64,000 nucleotides of DNA from Lewinellaceae bacterium. GTDB lineage: Bacteria > Bacteroidota > Bacteroidia > Chitinophagales > Saprospiraceae. Under the pieces are notes generated by a model. That model did not search any database. It was not told where the DNA came from and saw nothing but the letters and a program-made list of their open reading frames with translations. The stretch covers positions 107,996 to 171,995 of the forward strand of contig JACJYR010000011.1 in NCBI GenBank assembly GCA_020636005.1, written 5' to 3'. The translations under genes were made by a program, and so were the position numbers. Shown one piece after another: positions 9,293-18,683 of this stretch; positions within the stretch are counted from its first letter, which is position 1, and every line of letters starts with the position of its first letter.

Positions 9293-10099
9293 TCACGGCA
9301 TACATTCCTGTAGGACCACCACGAAAACGCCGCCCAATTCTACCGTAAATTGCTGGCCCAGCAACACCCCCGTATCGGACATGAACGTGACCACTGTGCC
9401 ATTGGCCACCGTTGAATTAGTGGAGGTCAAATCGCCCAAAGATCGGTAGGTGCCCGCCGGGATTGGCGCACTCATCACGGTTAGGTTTGGGGTGCAGTTC
9501 CCCACCTCCGGTAATGCAGGGGAAGAAACCCATGTGGCAGTATTTCCAAAAGAAAATATCCGCGTCGAAATCCCGTCACCGTAGAGTTTCCAACCAAGCG
9601 CCGGGCTGCAGCTTGGGTTTACCAGCCCCGATATCTTAAAAGTACCCAGGCGGTGGGTGCCTGCCGTTTGATCAACCCTGGCAACGCCTGCGTCAAAGGC
9701 CGCCTGGTCAGCCGGGCTTGGGCCGTTCAGGTTGATGAACAATTCATTGCCGCTTATCCCGGTTGACAGGTTTGTATAATAATAATCCCTGGTAGCAGCG
9801 GTATTGGGTCCGCTTGCATCGGTTGGGACAAGGAGACAGTTGCCAGGTGAGGCAGCGGGGTATTTTGACAAGACCGGGTTGGAAAAACAGGCTGGGTCAA
9901 AGGTGAGTATAAAGTCCGCATGGCCGAGGTAGAGATCGCCGCTTCCCGGGTTGGCGGCAGTTCTTCTCAGGTAAATGTCAAAAAAGAAATCCGTGCCGCT
10001 CACCAGCTGGTTCTCCACGTACAACTCCGCTACCACCTGGCCATACAGGCTGGTAAACAGTAGTTGGGTGGCTAAAATGAATGTGGCTTTTTTAATCAT
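9293..10099 (-). CDS. Secreted beta-sandwich protein with coathanger-like C-terminus
   Basis: 268 residues with a signal peptide (cut near LYGQ). Residues 22-200 are predicted to be rich in beta strand and contain FILTFDPACF and LGTFKISGL motifs, reminiscent of cohesin-like or other Bacteroidota beta-sandwich modules, but I do not recognise a named family with confidence. Two Cys in the sandwich (in DPACFS and PGNC) may pair. The last 65 residues are the coathanger-like module with the features GTYRSLGDL, SDTGVLL and a terminal ECMP. This module is almost a twin of the one on the next gene upstream (10395-14378). It is probably surface-exposed. No enzymatic motif is visible. Confidence 0.7.
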   Translation of the reverse strand: MIKKATFILATQLLFTSLYGQVVAELYVENQLVSGTDFFFDIYLRRTAANPGSGDLYLGHADFILTFDPACFSNPVLSKYPAASPGNCLLVPTDASGPNTAATRDYYYTNLSTGISGNELFINLNGPSPADQAAFDAGVARVDQTAGTHRLGTFKISGLVNPSCSPALGWKLYGDGISTRIFSFGNTATWVSSPALPEVGNCTPNLTVMSAPIPAGTYRSLGDLTSTNSTVANGTVVTFMSDTGVLLGQQFTVELGGVFVVVLQECMP

Positions 10100-10165
10100 G
10101 TTGTCAGCTATTTTATGAGGCCTGTTCTTTTTTAGTGCTACCCTACCCTACCCCGTTTCACTACT

Positions 10166-10250
10166 AAGTAACGATGAAAAAATAACTTCACCATTTTGAT
10201 TTTGAAAACCCCAGCAATGGAAGGGTTTTTTAAAAAATAATCCCGATGGG
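10166..10250 (+). repeat. Dispersed intergenic repeat, copy A (3' hairpin arm lost)
   Basis: It shares a run of about 85 bp with 57916-58015 and with the reverse complement of 26561-26663. Shared features are AGTAACGRTGAAAAAATAAC, ATTTTGATTTTGAAA, CCCCAG and GGAAGGGTTTTT, then AATAATCCCGATG. The other two copies end in a hairpin of AATAATCCCG and its complement. Here the second arm is replaced by the AAATCA/TGATTT tandem repeat at 10256-10327. Confidence 0.8.
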
Positions 10251-10255
10251 AGATT

Positions 10256-10327
10256 AAATCATGGTGATTTTGAAAAATCACCATGATTTGGAAAATCACC
10301 ATGATTTGGAAAATCACCATGATTTGG
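10256..10327. repeat. Tandem 18-bp palindrome-bearing repeats
   Basis: Three perfect head-to-tail copies of AAAATCACCATGATTTGG (10274-10291, 10292-10309, 10310-10327), each holding the inverted repeat AAATCA-CCA-TGATTT. They are preceded by one inverted copy, AAATCATGGTGATTT, at 10256-10270. The array could extrude cruciforms. It lies just downstream of the stop of the Asp-box gene. Confidence 0.9.
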
Positions 10328-10394
10328 TTTTCAAATTCGAAGCACAGCCGAACCAACAGCGGGGCAATCGCCGCCGCCGCACCGCCCATCAAGG

Positions 10395-13300
10395 CTAATT
10401 GCAACTTTGCAGGACTACCTCGAAAATGCCGCCCTGCTCCACCACAAAGTTTTGATCCAGCAGTACCCCCGTATCAGAAATGAACGAAACGACAGTGCCG
10501 TTCGCAACGGTCGAATTATTGGACACCAATTCTCCCAGTGACTTGTGGTTTCCTGCCGGCACCGGGATGCTGACGACGATCAGGTTCGGGATGCAGTTGC
10601 CTGTCTGGAAACTTTCCTGCATACAGCCCATAGCACTTCCCGATGTATTGTAGGGTTTAATGGTGACAAAAATCGTGGCGCCGTAAGGAAGGTAGCCCGG
10701 GGGATCGTAGGAGGTAACATTGCCTACGTCGAAGTTGTTCAAGATGTCAGTGCCGCCCGGGGTGGTACCAACATCAAGGCGGTAACCCGTTGGATTGCCC
10801 GCCGCCGCCGCCCAGTTGAGGACGGTATTGGCCGGTACGTTGGCAGCACCGTTGGCGGGGCTGGTCAGGTTCGTACAGGCCGGGGTACTGCCCGCAAAAA
10901 CCAGTTCCACAAACTCAAGGCTCCCGATATCCACAGCTGCATCGTCGCAAATCTCCAAAATCCATACGCCGTTCGGGTTGGTACCGTCGTTGAAATCGGC
11001 AAAATTCCCCTCCGGGATATAGGTGCCGATAAACGGCGCAGTGCCCACAGTGATGGGGGTGGAAGCGCTCATGCTGAAGTTCGTGACACTGGTGCAGGCC
11101 GGATCGTTGGGGTTGCCGTAATTGTTCGCCGAGCCGCCGTTATCCGTTGACAATTCAACCGAAACATTGCTGGGGGAATAGAGCCGGATGTCCAGGTCGC
11201 CGTCATAGGTGTGCTCGATGATGATTTTGACGTTCGTCAGAGTCACATTGGTGCCCAGTTGCGTACCGGGCGCAGTGGTCACGTTGACCGGGAAACGGTT
11301 GGCCGGCGTACAACTGTTGTCGGGGAAAGGGGCGCCCAACTGGCAGGCAGATGGGTTGGCCAATACGCCGCCGACCGCAAAACTTTCCTCCGCGCACGAC
11401 ATCGCGTTGCCGTTCCCATTGTAGGGCGTAATGGTCACATAAATATTGGCGTAGCTGGGAAAATTGCCCGGCGGATCGTAGGTGGTCACATTGCCCACGT
11501 TGAAATTGTTGAGGATTTGCGTCCCGCCGGGTGTCGTGCCCACTTTGAGGAGGTAGCCCGTGGGGTTGCCCCCGGCAGCCGCCCAGGTCAGTGCCGAAGT
11601 CTCCGGTACGCCTGCCGCGCCGTTAACCGGATTGGTGAGGAAAGTACATTCCGGCGGCGATATGGAAATCGTATAGTCCTCTACTTCCCCAAAGTCGAAA
11701 TTCCCGCAAATATCTTCCTGTGAAATAGGGATGTTGTCGTAGCGGCATAATATCCGCAAAGTTGTCGCGCCCAAAGGAACCCCCGCCGGCACGGTAATGG
11801 AACCAGTGACCGATCCACCGCCGGCAGCGTAGCCAATGTTGAAGAATTCCCCCGCATCGGCGAAGTCGGTGTCGCCGTTGAAGTCAATCATGGCCACGAA
11901 GTACTGGCCCCAGGTTGGCCCCGGGCCCAGGGTGATGGGATAGGTAGAGCCCGCATTCAACGCTGCGCTGATAGTAGTAAAATTGGAGTAGTTGGCGCTG
12001 GTGGTGCCACAGCCGGTGTTCAGGTTGCTGATGGTGGCAAAAGTCACGTCGTCAATGTAGTCGCCGGAGGTGCAGGGGTTGTCGAAAGTGGGCATACAAT
12101 ACCCGCCGGGAGGCCCCAATTCCATTTCCCAGGCACCCCGCCCGTAACTGCCCATCTGGATTTTCCCAACGGCATTGTTCACCTCTATTTCATTGATGAT
12201 GACGTTGGGCAGGCCCGTGCTGCAGGCTGTCCAGTTCGTCTGGCTGCCGCTTTTGGTATAAAGGCCGACATCCATCCCGATGTACAGTTCGTCAACGGAA
12301 TTGGGCCGGAAGGCGATGCAGTTGGCGGGCAGGTTGGGCAGGTTGTAGGAAACGTTCGTCCAGGTGCTGCCCCCATTGGTGGACTGGAAAATCTTGGAGC
12401 CGGCCGTATAGCCCGACAAGGTTACCCAGAGGCGGTTCGGGTCGGCAGGATCGATGGCAATGTCCGTGATGAACAGGTTCGGGAGGCCGGCGCTGATGTT
12501 CGTCCACGATGTGCCGCCGTTGGTGGTCTTGTAGATTGATGCGCTTTTGGTGATATAAATATAGCTGCTGTTAGAGGGCGCAATCTCCAGGTTGGAGGTG
12601 GTCGTGGTGCTGCCGATAGCACCGAGCATCGTCCATGTGGAGCCGCTATTGGTAGATTTATAGATCTCTTTGTAGCCCACGTAAATGGTAGAGGGATTGT
12701 TGGGGTCCAGGGAATAAGGCGTTACCCAGTTGCCCGCCTCACCTGGAAAATCATCGGGTTCCACAATGATGCTGAAGGAGGAACCGCCGTTCGTGGATCG
12801 CCTGATGCTGCCGTTTTGGATCGCCCCGTACATGATGTTTTGGTTGGTGGGGTCTATGGCGCAGTTCATGCCGTCGGCCCCGATGACGTGCGTCCAGGTG
12901 GGGCTGCCGTTGTAGCGGTTAGTGCCATTGTCCTGCGCACCGCCAATGAGCAGGCTGCCGTTTTGCGGCGTGCCGCCGATGTCGTAAAACTGCATGATGG
13001 TAATGCCCACCGAGAGGTTGGTCCAATCGTCGCCAAAGTTTTCGCTCTTGTAAACCCCGCCGTCGCTGCCGGAATAGATGCGGCTGCCAAAAAAAGCCAG
13101 ATCGTGGATGTCGGCATGGACGTAGCCGATGGTGTTGGGAAACGTCCACTGCGTGATGATGGTGAAGCTCGTACCGCCGTTGGTAGATTTCCAAACGTTG
13201 ACCCCGCCGATATAGACCTCGTCCGCATTGGCCGGGTTGACGGCGATGGCCATGTCGTACCAGCTTTGGCCGCTGTCATCGTTGCCGTTGGTGTCGTAGC

Positions 13301-14378
13301 CAAACATGTTCGGGGTATTGGTGCCGACGGTAAAAGTGGTGCCGCTGTCCGTTGAGCGGTAGATTCCTTCAAAGGTGTGGTCTGTCTGCTTGCCGCCCAG
13401 CACGTACACCCAGTTTGGCTCGTCCGGCGACACGGCTATTTTAAAACGGTTGATGGCCGACGCGCCCGGCAGGCCGGAGGTGACGATGGTAAAGGAGTTA
13501 CCGCCATTGGTAGATTTGTAAAACTGGTCGGTGCAGGTGTAAACGATATTGGAATTGCCGGGGTGGATTTCGACATCCTGGGCCGAACCGGTGAAGACCT
13601 GTGTCCAAGTGGTGCCCGCGTTGATGGTTTTGTACAAACCATTGCTGGTGGCGGCGAAAATGATGCTGGAGTTGTTGGGATCCATCTGGAGTTTCCTTAT
13701 CACCCTGCTCTGGGTGACGGCCCAGTTCAGGCCGGTGGTGTTCCAGGTAGTGCCACCGTCGGTGGATTTCAGTACGCCGACGCTGTAGGTGTCCGAGCCG
13801 TCGCCGTCGCCGGTGCCGATGTAGATGATGCTGGTGTTGGTGGGATCAATGGCGATACCCGACACGCCGAGCACGGCCTGGTTGTCGGTGAGGTTGGTCC
13901 AGGTGGTGCCGCCGTTGGTGGATTTCCACAGGCCGCCAGCAGCAGCGCCCACATACACGGTGTTGGTGTTCACAGGGTCTTGCACGACGACGTTGATGCG
14001 GCCGTTGCCAGCGTTCCAGCCTGCGCCGTCCACCCAGTTGGAGGGGCCGACGGGGGTCCATGTACCGCCCGAGCTGCTTTCAGCGCCCTGGGCAGTGTTG
14101 AAAGCCTCTGCTTCCTTCCAGGCCTGCGTGGGGTTGGGAAATTTCCCGGTGGGGTAAACCCTCGGCTCCATGAACCATTCCCATCGCTTGAACTGCTTGT
14201 AGCCTTTTCCTTTTTCATAGTCCCTGCCTTCCCATTCTTTGTAAAAGGAATCCTGGACGGTGTAGAAGTTGGTGGCGGTTTCCGCCATTTCAATCCACCG
14301 CTGGGCAGTGGAGGCTTGGAAAAGCAGCAGCACAAAGGCAGATAGGAGTAAGGGTTTCAGGTGTGAAGTGAGGTTCAT
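10395..14378 (-). CDS. Giant secreted Asp-box (sortilin/BNR-like) protein with GEVED, FN3-like and P domains
   Basis: 1327 residues from the ATG at 14378, chosen because it gives a clean signal peptide ending QASTAQ; an upstream ATG exists at 14402. Residues about 148-743 hold at least eleven Asp-box motifs (S-T-N-G-G-x-T-W type), which form a beta-propeller of the sortilin or glycosidase-like kind. Then come a GEVED domain (about 765-905), an FN3-like domain (910-1002), a proprotein-convertase-type P domain (1023-1165), a second FN3-like domain (1167-1257) and the coathanger-like module ending QSCN. No catalytic domain is obvious, so adhesion or glycan binding is the best guess. The two FN3-like domains are closely similar to each other, indicating internal duplication. 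The gene stands alone with 16 bp between its stop region and the tandem palindromes. Confidence 0.85.
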   Translation of the reverse strand: MNLTSHLKPLLLSAFVLLLFQASTAQRWIEMAETATNFYTVQDSFYKEWEGRDYEKGKGYKQFKRWEWFMEPRVYPTGKFPNPTQAWKEAEAFNTAQGAESSSGGTWTPVGPSNWVDGAGWNAGNGRINVVVQDPVNTNTVYVGAAAGGLWKSTNGGTTWTNLTDNQAVLGVSGIAIDPTNTSIIYIGTGDGDGSDTYSVGVLKSTDGGTTWNTTGLNWAVTQSRVIRKLQMDPNNSSIIFAATSNGLYKTINAGTTWTQVFTGSAQDVEIHPGNSNIVYTCTDQFYKSTNGGNSFTIVTSGLPGASAINRFKIAVSPDEPNWVYVLGGKQTDHTFEGIYRSTDSGTTFTVGTNTPNMFGYDTNGNDDSGQSWYDMAIAVNPANADEVYIGGVNVWKSTNGGTSFTIITQWTFPNTIGYVHADIHDLAFFGSRIYSGSDGGVYKSENFGDDWTNLSVGITIMQFYDIGGTPQNGSLLIGGAQDNGTNRYNGSPTWTHVIGADGMNCAIDPTNQNIMYGAIQNGSIRRSTNGGSSFSIIVEPDDFPGEAGNWVTPYSLDPNNPSTIYVGYKEIYKSTNSGSTWTMLGAIGSTTTTSNLEIAPSNSSYIYITKSASIYKTTNGGTSWTNISAGLPNLFITDIAIDPADPNRLWVTLSGYTAGSKIFQSTNGGSTWTNVSYNLPNLPANCIAFRPNSVDELYIGMDVGLYTKSGSQTNWTACSTGLPNVIINEIEVNNAVGKIQMGSYGRGAWEMELGPPGGYCMPTFDNPCTSGDYIDDVTFATISNLNTGCGTTSANYSNFTTISAALNAGSTYPITLGPGPTWGQYFVAMIDFNGDTDFADAGEFFNIGYAAGGGSVTGSITVPAGVPLGATTLRILCRYDNIPISQEDICGNFDFGEVEDYTISISPPECTFLTNPVNGAAGVPETSALTWAAAGGNPTGYLLKVGTTPGGTQILNNFNVGNVTTYDPPGNFPSYANIYVTITPYNGNGNAMSCAEESFAVGGVLANPSACQLGAPFPDNSCTPANRFPVNVTTAPGTQLGTNVTLTNVKIIIEHTYDGDLDIRLYSPSNVSVELSTDNGGSANNYGNPNDPACTSVTNFSMSASTPITVGTAPFIGTYIPEGNFADFNDGTNPNGVWILEICDDAAVDIGSLEFVELVFAGSTPACTNLTSPANGAANVPANTVLNWAAAAGNPTGYRLDVGTTPGGTDILNNFDVGNVTSYDPPGYLPYGATIFVTIKPYNTSGSAMGCMQESFQTGNCIPNLIVVSIPVPAGNHKSLGELVSNNSTVANGTVVSFISDTGVLLDQNFVVEQGGIFEVVLQSCN

Positions 14379-14632
14379 AAAATGTGTGAGGTTTGTCAGC
14401 AATTCCCGCTATCATAGCAGTGGAGGGTGAACGATGGACGGTGGGCGGAATGCAAATCTTTGGCAATCAAAGGCTTGAATATAGCCAATCCAATTAAGCC
14501 AGCCTTGTTAGTGTGAAAATAGCGAGAATTGTTGGTGTTTTGATGTTGAAATAAATTGGTTATTTAGGCGGGATGCCTGTTTTTAATTGCGTAAAGGTAT
14601 TCTTTCAACATCAAATATTACGCAAAACACGC

Positions 14633-15307
14633 TTAAAAAGACTTCATCAGGCGGAACATCATCTTCACACCGGTAAAAAGCCCCTGGCCCTTGCTCATGG
14701 TATCTTTCGTATAAACTACACTGATAGGCACTTCACACCAGGTCGCATTGTGCAGTTTAATGTACCGGATAATTTCAATGCAAAACTCGAAGCCGTTGCG
14801 GCGGATAGCGGCTTTTTGGGCAAACCCTGCGCGGAGGGCCTTCATCCCGGACTGGCTGTCGCTCACCAGCATGCCCGTAAACAGGTAGGTTACCACGTTG
14901 GCTATTTTATTGTAAAAAACACGGGAGGGAGGGATGCCGTCGTTGTCGGCCAGAAAGCGGCTCCCAATGACCACGTCCACCTTTTTTTCATGGAGGGTGT
15001 TGACCAGGGTGTTGATGTCGTCCGGCAGGTGTTGGTGGTCGCCGTCGAGGGTGACGATGACCTCTGCGCCTTGGGAGAGCGCATACTCGATACCGGTCTG
15101 CGTGGCGGCCCCTGCCCCAAGGTTGACGAGGTGGTTGACCACCGTTGCGCCATAAGAACGGGCCACATCCCCCGTATTGTCATTGCTGCCATCGTTCACC
15201 ACCACGACGTTGTGGTAGTTCAACATCTGCAAATGCCGCAGGACGCCGCCGATGCGCTTGCCTTCGTCCTTGGCCGGAATGATGATGTACAGATTTTCAG
15301 TGTTCAT
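14633..15307 (-). CDS. Family 2 glycosyltransferase, polyprenyl-phosphate sugar synthase type
   Basis: 224 residues resembling DPM1/dolichyl-phosphate mannosyltransferase-like GT2 enzymes: IIIPAKDEG at the N-terminus, VVNDGSNDNT, then the metal-binding LDGDHQH and the acceptor-side SGMKALR. It has no C-terminal membrane segments, so it would act as a peripheral membrane enzyme making a polyprenyl-phosphate-linked sugar. It is the last gene of a minus-strand run with the two GT-C-like ORFs upstream (63 bp gap). This is a sensible pairing, because GT-C enzymes use polyprenyl-phosphate sugars as donors. The sugar cannot be read from sequence. Family call firm; substrate unknown. Confidence 0.85.
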   Translation of the reverse strand: MNTENLYIIIPAKDEGKRIGGVLRHLQMLNYHNVVVVNDGSNDNTGDVARSYGATVVNHLVNLGAGAATQTGIEYALSQGAEVIVTLDGDHQHLPDDINTLVNTLHEKKVDVVIGSRFLADNDGIPPSRVFYNKIANVVTYLFTGMLVSDSQSGMKALRAGFAQKAAIRRNGFEFCIEIIRYIKLHNATWCEVPISVVYTKDTMSKGQGLFTGVKMMFRLMKSF

Positions 15308-15370
15308 GGAAAAAAATGTTCAACTGATGTACGCCAGGGTTTCTACTCTCAAAGGTACGTCACTTTCCTG

Positions 15371-16843
15371 TTATTTTATTCTATAAATGGCAAACGTCCC
15401 CGGATCCTGTACCTCCCCAAATACTCCGTATATATACTGCGTTGCGCCGCCGGATGTTTCCTTTATCACGCGGTTGGTGGCCAGCATTTCCAGGCCGGGG
15501 TTTTCATAGAGCAGCAGCATGAACTTCTTGTAGCGCTCCACGAGCAGCTGTTCGGGCGTCCGGTCGCCGGAGGGCGTATTGAAATCCACTATGAGATAAC
15601 GAAAGCCGGAGGCTTTTAACAGGGCCGTTACCTGCTCCTTGTTCTTGTATTTTGTGATGATTTGGTTGAAAAAATCCAACTGGTTGTCGTTGAACATGCG
15701 CTTGTCGTTGGCTCGGATGAAAAAATTGAAACGCCCCCCGACATTGTATATCAGCGATTTATCTTCGGTGTTGATGCTCCTCAACGCACGGCCCAGGCCA
15801 GGGTAGTAGGCATCATAGACATTTTCCTCCGTAAAATCGCCCGTTATGTATTGCACGTAGGCAGGATCGTAAATCCGCTTGCCTGCAATCTTGTCCTTCG
15901 ACAAAATAGTGAGGGTGAGGTTGGAAAAACGGTGTGCAAACCCTATGACCAGGGAAACCGCCACAGTGGCCAAAAACAAATACCGGCCCACTTTCCCGGC
16001 CAGCCCTTCCCCCTTGCCCTTGCCCAGCATGACGCTGAAAACAAAGGCCGTCAGCAGCGGGAAGGCCAGCAACCCGTACCAAACGATGCCGGCAGACAGC
16101 ATCAGCCAAAAGAACAGGTAGGCATAAGTGAAATACAGCAGGCCCTGTTCGGGCATGGGCAAATGGCGGAAACGCCGGGAACCTATATAGAAAAACAGGG
16201 CAAAAACAAGTATCAACAGCGGGTAGGTCACAGCGTCGGCATTCCCGGAAAAACGCAGCAGTACCGGTTCGACAGCGCCCTGGTACAGGCGCAGGCACTG
16301 TTGGTAAAGGTGGGCACAAGTGACGCCCACCGGCGCTTCCCCAAAGGAGGTGTTGGCCAGGTATTCGCTCACTTCCGTTGGCTTCACGATCTTCATGTTC
16401 TTGTCGGCAATGTAGCCGTTGGCCGTGGAAATGACCATCAGGAAAAAGCACGAAACGACCACGGCGGTAGCCAGCAGCGGGGCCTCCCAGCGGCGGGCTT
16501 TGCCATTGGGCGGAGAACCTGGCTTTGCCAAAAAACCCAACAAGATGGCAATCGGGACAAATATCAAAAGCAAAACGCCCGTGTCCAGAATGGCGAGGTA
16601 AACATTGGAGTTCATCACCAGATCGTAGGGCAGGCTCAGGTAGCGCACGGGCAGTATCTCATAGCCCAGGTAGCGCTGTATTTCTATGCGGATGGCATTG
16701 GCTTCTTCCGGCGTTGCCGCCGCACCTGCTCCGGTATTGTTTCCGTAGAGGAAAAAAGCGGCCAGGGCTGTGCCCACGAGGGCGGCAATTGCCAGCCAGT
16801 CCAGCACTTTTACAAGGTTGTTAGTAGGCGTATTAGTTGCCAT
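15371..16843 (-). CDS. Polytopic membrane protein, probable C-terminal half of a GT-C-like enzyme
   Basis: 490 residues. Several hydrophobic membrane segments fill residues about 15-320, followed by a soluble region of about 150 residues (starting near SKDKIAGKRIYDPAY) with no further membrane segment. The start ATG overlaps the stop of the upstream membrane-protein ORF by 11 bp (ATGGCAACTAA), so the two are translationally coupled or result from a frame disruption. A soluble domain after the last helices is the usual architecture of bacterial GT-C glycosyltransferases of the PMT/ArnT class, but no acidic GT-C loop motif is present here; a candidate sits in the upstream ORF. Together the pair would make one enzyme of ordinary plan. 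Whether they are two subunits or one split gene cannot be decided by eye. Confidence 0.65.
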   Translation of the reverse strand: MATNTPTNNLVKVLDWLAIAALVGTALAAFFLYGNNTGAGAAATPEEANAIRIEIQRYLGYEILPVRYLSLPYDLVMNSNVYLAILDTGVLLLIFVPIAILLGFLAKPGSPPNGKARRWEAPLLATAVVVSCFFLMVISTANGYIADKNMKIVKPTEVSEYLANTSFGEAPVGVTCAHLYQQCLRLYQGAVEPVLLRFSGNADAVTYPLLILVFALFFYIGSRRFRHLPMPEQGLLYFTYAYLFFWLMLSAGIVWYGLLAFPLLTAFVFSVMLGKGKGEGLAGKVGRYLFLATVAVSLVIGFAHRFSNLTLTILSKDKIAGKRIYDPAYVQYITGDFTEENVYDAYYPGLGRALRSINTEDKSLIYNVGGRFNFFIRANDKRMFNDNQLDFFNQIITKYKNKEQVTALLKASGFRYLIVDFNTPSGDRTPEQLLVERYKKFMLLLYENPGLEMLATNRVIKETSGGATQYIYGVFGEVQDPGTFAIYRIK

Positions 16844-18500
16844 TGTTGGGCATGTTGTTTTCCAAGGTTTGAAGATTGATGGCGGGCGCGGCGGACTTTC
16901 CGTTCATCAGTGCGGCAGGGGAAAGGCTACGGGTTTCCCAGTAGTTTTTCGCCGCCCACGGCACAAAGGTAAAAAGCGCAAACATGCCATAAACTATGCT
17001 GAGCTTGATGCTTTGCTGGAAATGCGGGCGATTGGACAGGAACGCGCCCAAAAAGAGCAGAAGCGCCGCTGCCAGCAGGCCCCATTGCAGGACATCCGCG
17101 CCCAGGTGGAATTGGCGGAGGCCGCCGAAGTCGTCGAGTTTTACCAGCAACACCAGGAAAAGGCTGGCAAGGAACATGGCCCAAAAACCCCGCTTCCCGT
17201 GGTATCCATACCAGAGCGCAACCAGCAAAGCCAGCGCAAAATAGATGGTCGTGAGCTTGATGCCCAGTGCAAAACCCGACATAAGCCCCATCCATACGAT
17301 GGCCGGCGAGGCCTGGAAAATGTTGCCTGCATACCCCGTGGGCGCTGCCTGTCCCTTTTTTGCCGCTGCCGCCTTGGCAGGTACAGGTTTTGGGGCGGTC
17401 CCCCCTTCTTCCCCCGCCGAATATTTCAGGAAATGCAGCAGTACCAGCAAGATGGACAGGCTGATGAAAAGCAGGCCCAGGTCTATTTTCAGTTCGGCGG
17501 ACGATTGTATGGTGACGGAAGGGGTCAACGAAAAAACCAGCACCGCCAGCAGGGAATAATTGGCATCCAGCCGGAGCCAGTTGCGGCATAGGGCGTACAT
17601 GGCGAAGGCCGCCAGCACCCCGCCGAGGTTGGACAGGGCCAGGCTGACCGCCGTGGAACCGAACAGCACGTAGCCCAGCGACATCAGAATCGACCAGTTG
17701 TAAGGTTGATACCCTTCCACCAGCCCATGCCGGCCACCTATCAGCGAAGGGATGTTGGCATAGACCGTGAGGGAGTCAAAACCGGCGGGCATGGGCACGT
17801 TGACTGCCGTGAAATTGATGCTCAACAACACGACGAGCAGGTAAAAACTGCCCAGCCCTACCCAATTGAGCTGGCGGTCGGTGGCCAGGGGCTGCCACAA
17901 GGTCGCTTTTAAAAATCCAAGCGCTTTTTTCCGCCCAAAAAAGAACAATACGATAAGGCAGGGGTACAGCACGAAGCCATGAAGCAAGGAAACGGTGCCC
18001 AACAAAAAACAGCCCAGCACCAGCCCCATCATTCCAGTGGCAATGGCAGCCAGCGAGGCATCCATCGCCGCCGACAGTTTTACTTTTAAAAATTCGTTGA
18101 TAAGGCTGCCCAACACATAACTGGCAATGGTGACAAGGTAAACGGCCATCGCCGTGCCACCCACCTGCAGCAGCACTTTGACCCCGCGCACCGCATTGAA
18201 ACTGGCGCTGGGCACCAGGGCATTGAATGCTGCCCCCACGCTCACCATGCTTACCAGCAGGAACAACGCTGTTACCGAAAGGCCATTGAAGAAAAATTTT
18301 CGTTGTTTGTCTTGGCCAAACTTCATCCCAAGCCACGAAACCGCTGCCCCTATACTCAGCAACACCAGGCCCAGTCCCCAATATTGGTAATAGGTAAAGG
18401 AAAGATAGTAGCTGGGGTGCTTCTGCCAATAATCGAGAAAAACGAACAGCGTCCACAAAACGATGAACAGCGCTGTAAGTACCTGGGGGATAATACGCAT
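16833..18500 (-). CDS. Polytopic membrane protein, probable N-terminal half of a GT-C-like enzyme
   Basis: 555 residues with a dozen or more hydrophobic segments. The periplasmic loop GFDSLTVYANIPSLI after the NFTAVN segment carries an acidic residue where GT-C enzymes have their catalytic D/E. Near the C-terminus PWAAKNYWETRS matches the PW-x-x-KN-x-x-x-TG type motif common in bacterial GT-C proteins. It lacks a C-terminal soluble domain; the next ORF supplies one. A low-complexity KPVPAKAAAAKKG loop lies near residue 380. Its stop lies within the start of the next ORF. It is the first gene of a minus-strand run of three and is divergent from the GT2 gene at 18684, with 183 bp between them for promoters. 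Assignment to GT-C is by motif and topology only. Confidence 0.65.
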   Translation of the reverse strand: MRIIPQVLTALFIVLWTLFVFLDYWQKHPSYYLSFTYYQYWGLGLVLLSIGAAVSWLGMKFGQDKQRKFFFNGLSVTALFLLVSMVSVGAAFNALVPSASFNAVRGVKVLLQVGGTAMAVYLVTIASYVLGSLINEFLKVKLSAAMDASLAAIATGMMGLVLGCFLLGTVSLLHGFVLYPCLIVLFFFGRKKALGFLKATLWQPLATDRQLNWVGLGSFYLLVVLLSINFTAVNVPMPAGFDSLTVYANIPSLIGGRHGLVEGYQPYNWSILMSLGYVLFGSTAVSLALSNLGGVLAAFAMYALCRNWLRLDANYSLLAVLVFSLTPSVTIQSSAELKIDLGLLFISLSILLVLLHFLKYSAGEEGGTAPKPVPAKAAAAKKGQAAPTGYAGNIFQASPAIVWMGLMSGFALGIKLTTIYFALALLVALWYGYHGKRGFWAMFLASLFLVLLVKLDDFGGLRQFHLGADVLQWGLLAAALLLFLGAFLSNRPHFQQSIKLSIVYGMFALFTFVPWAAKNYWETRSLSPAALMNGKSAAPAINLQTLENNMPNNGN

Positions 18501-18683
18501 GAAGTGGTTTTGTATTTAATTTGAACGGCGGAGTCTTAAGAAGAAAATTCCAAGCCAAACACCTTTCTAAAATATTCAATGTGAAAAAAAACAACCGGGC
18601 AACCTTTGACGTAAGCTGCCGTGCAGGCAGAAATTTTTTCTGTTTGGAAGCCCAATCACAATTCATCCCTATTTTGCCGCCCT

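Noticed and set aside
10138..10404. 88-codon frame with a repeated VIFQIM peptide
   Set aside because: It is produced by the 18-bp tandem palindromes. No support for translation.
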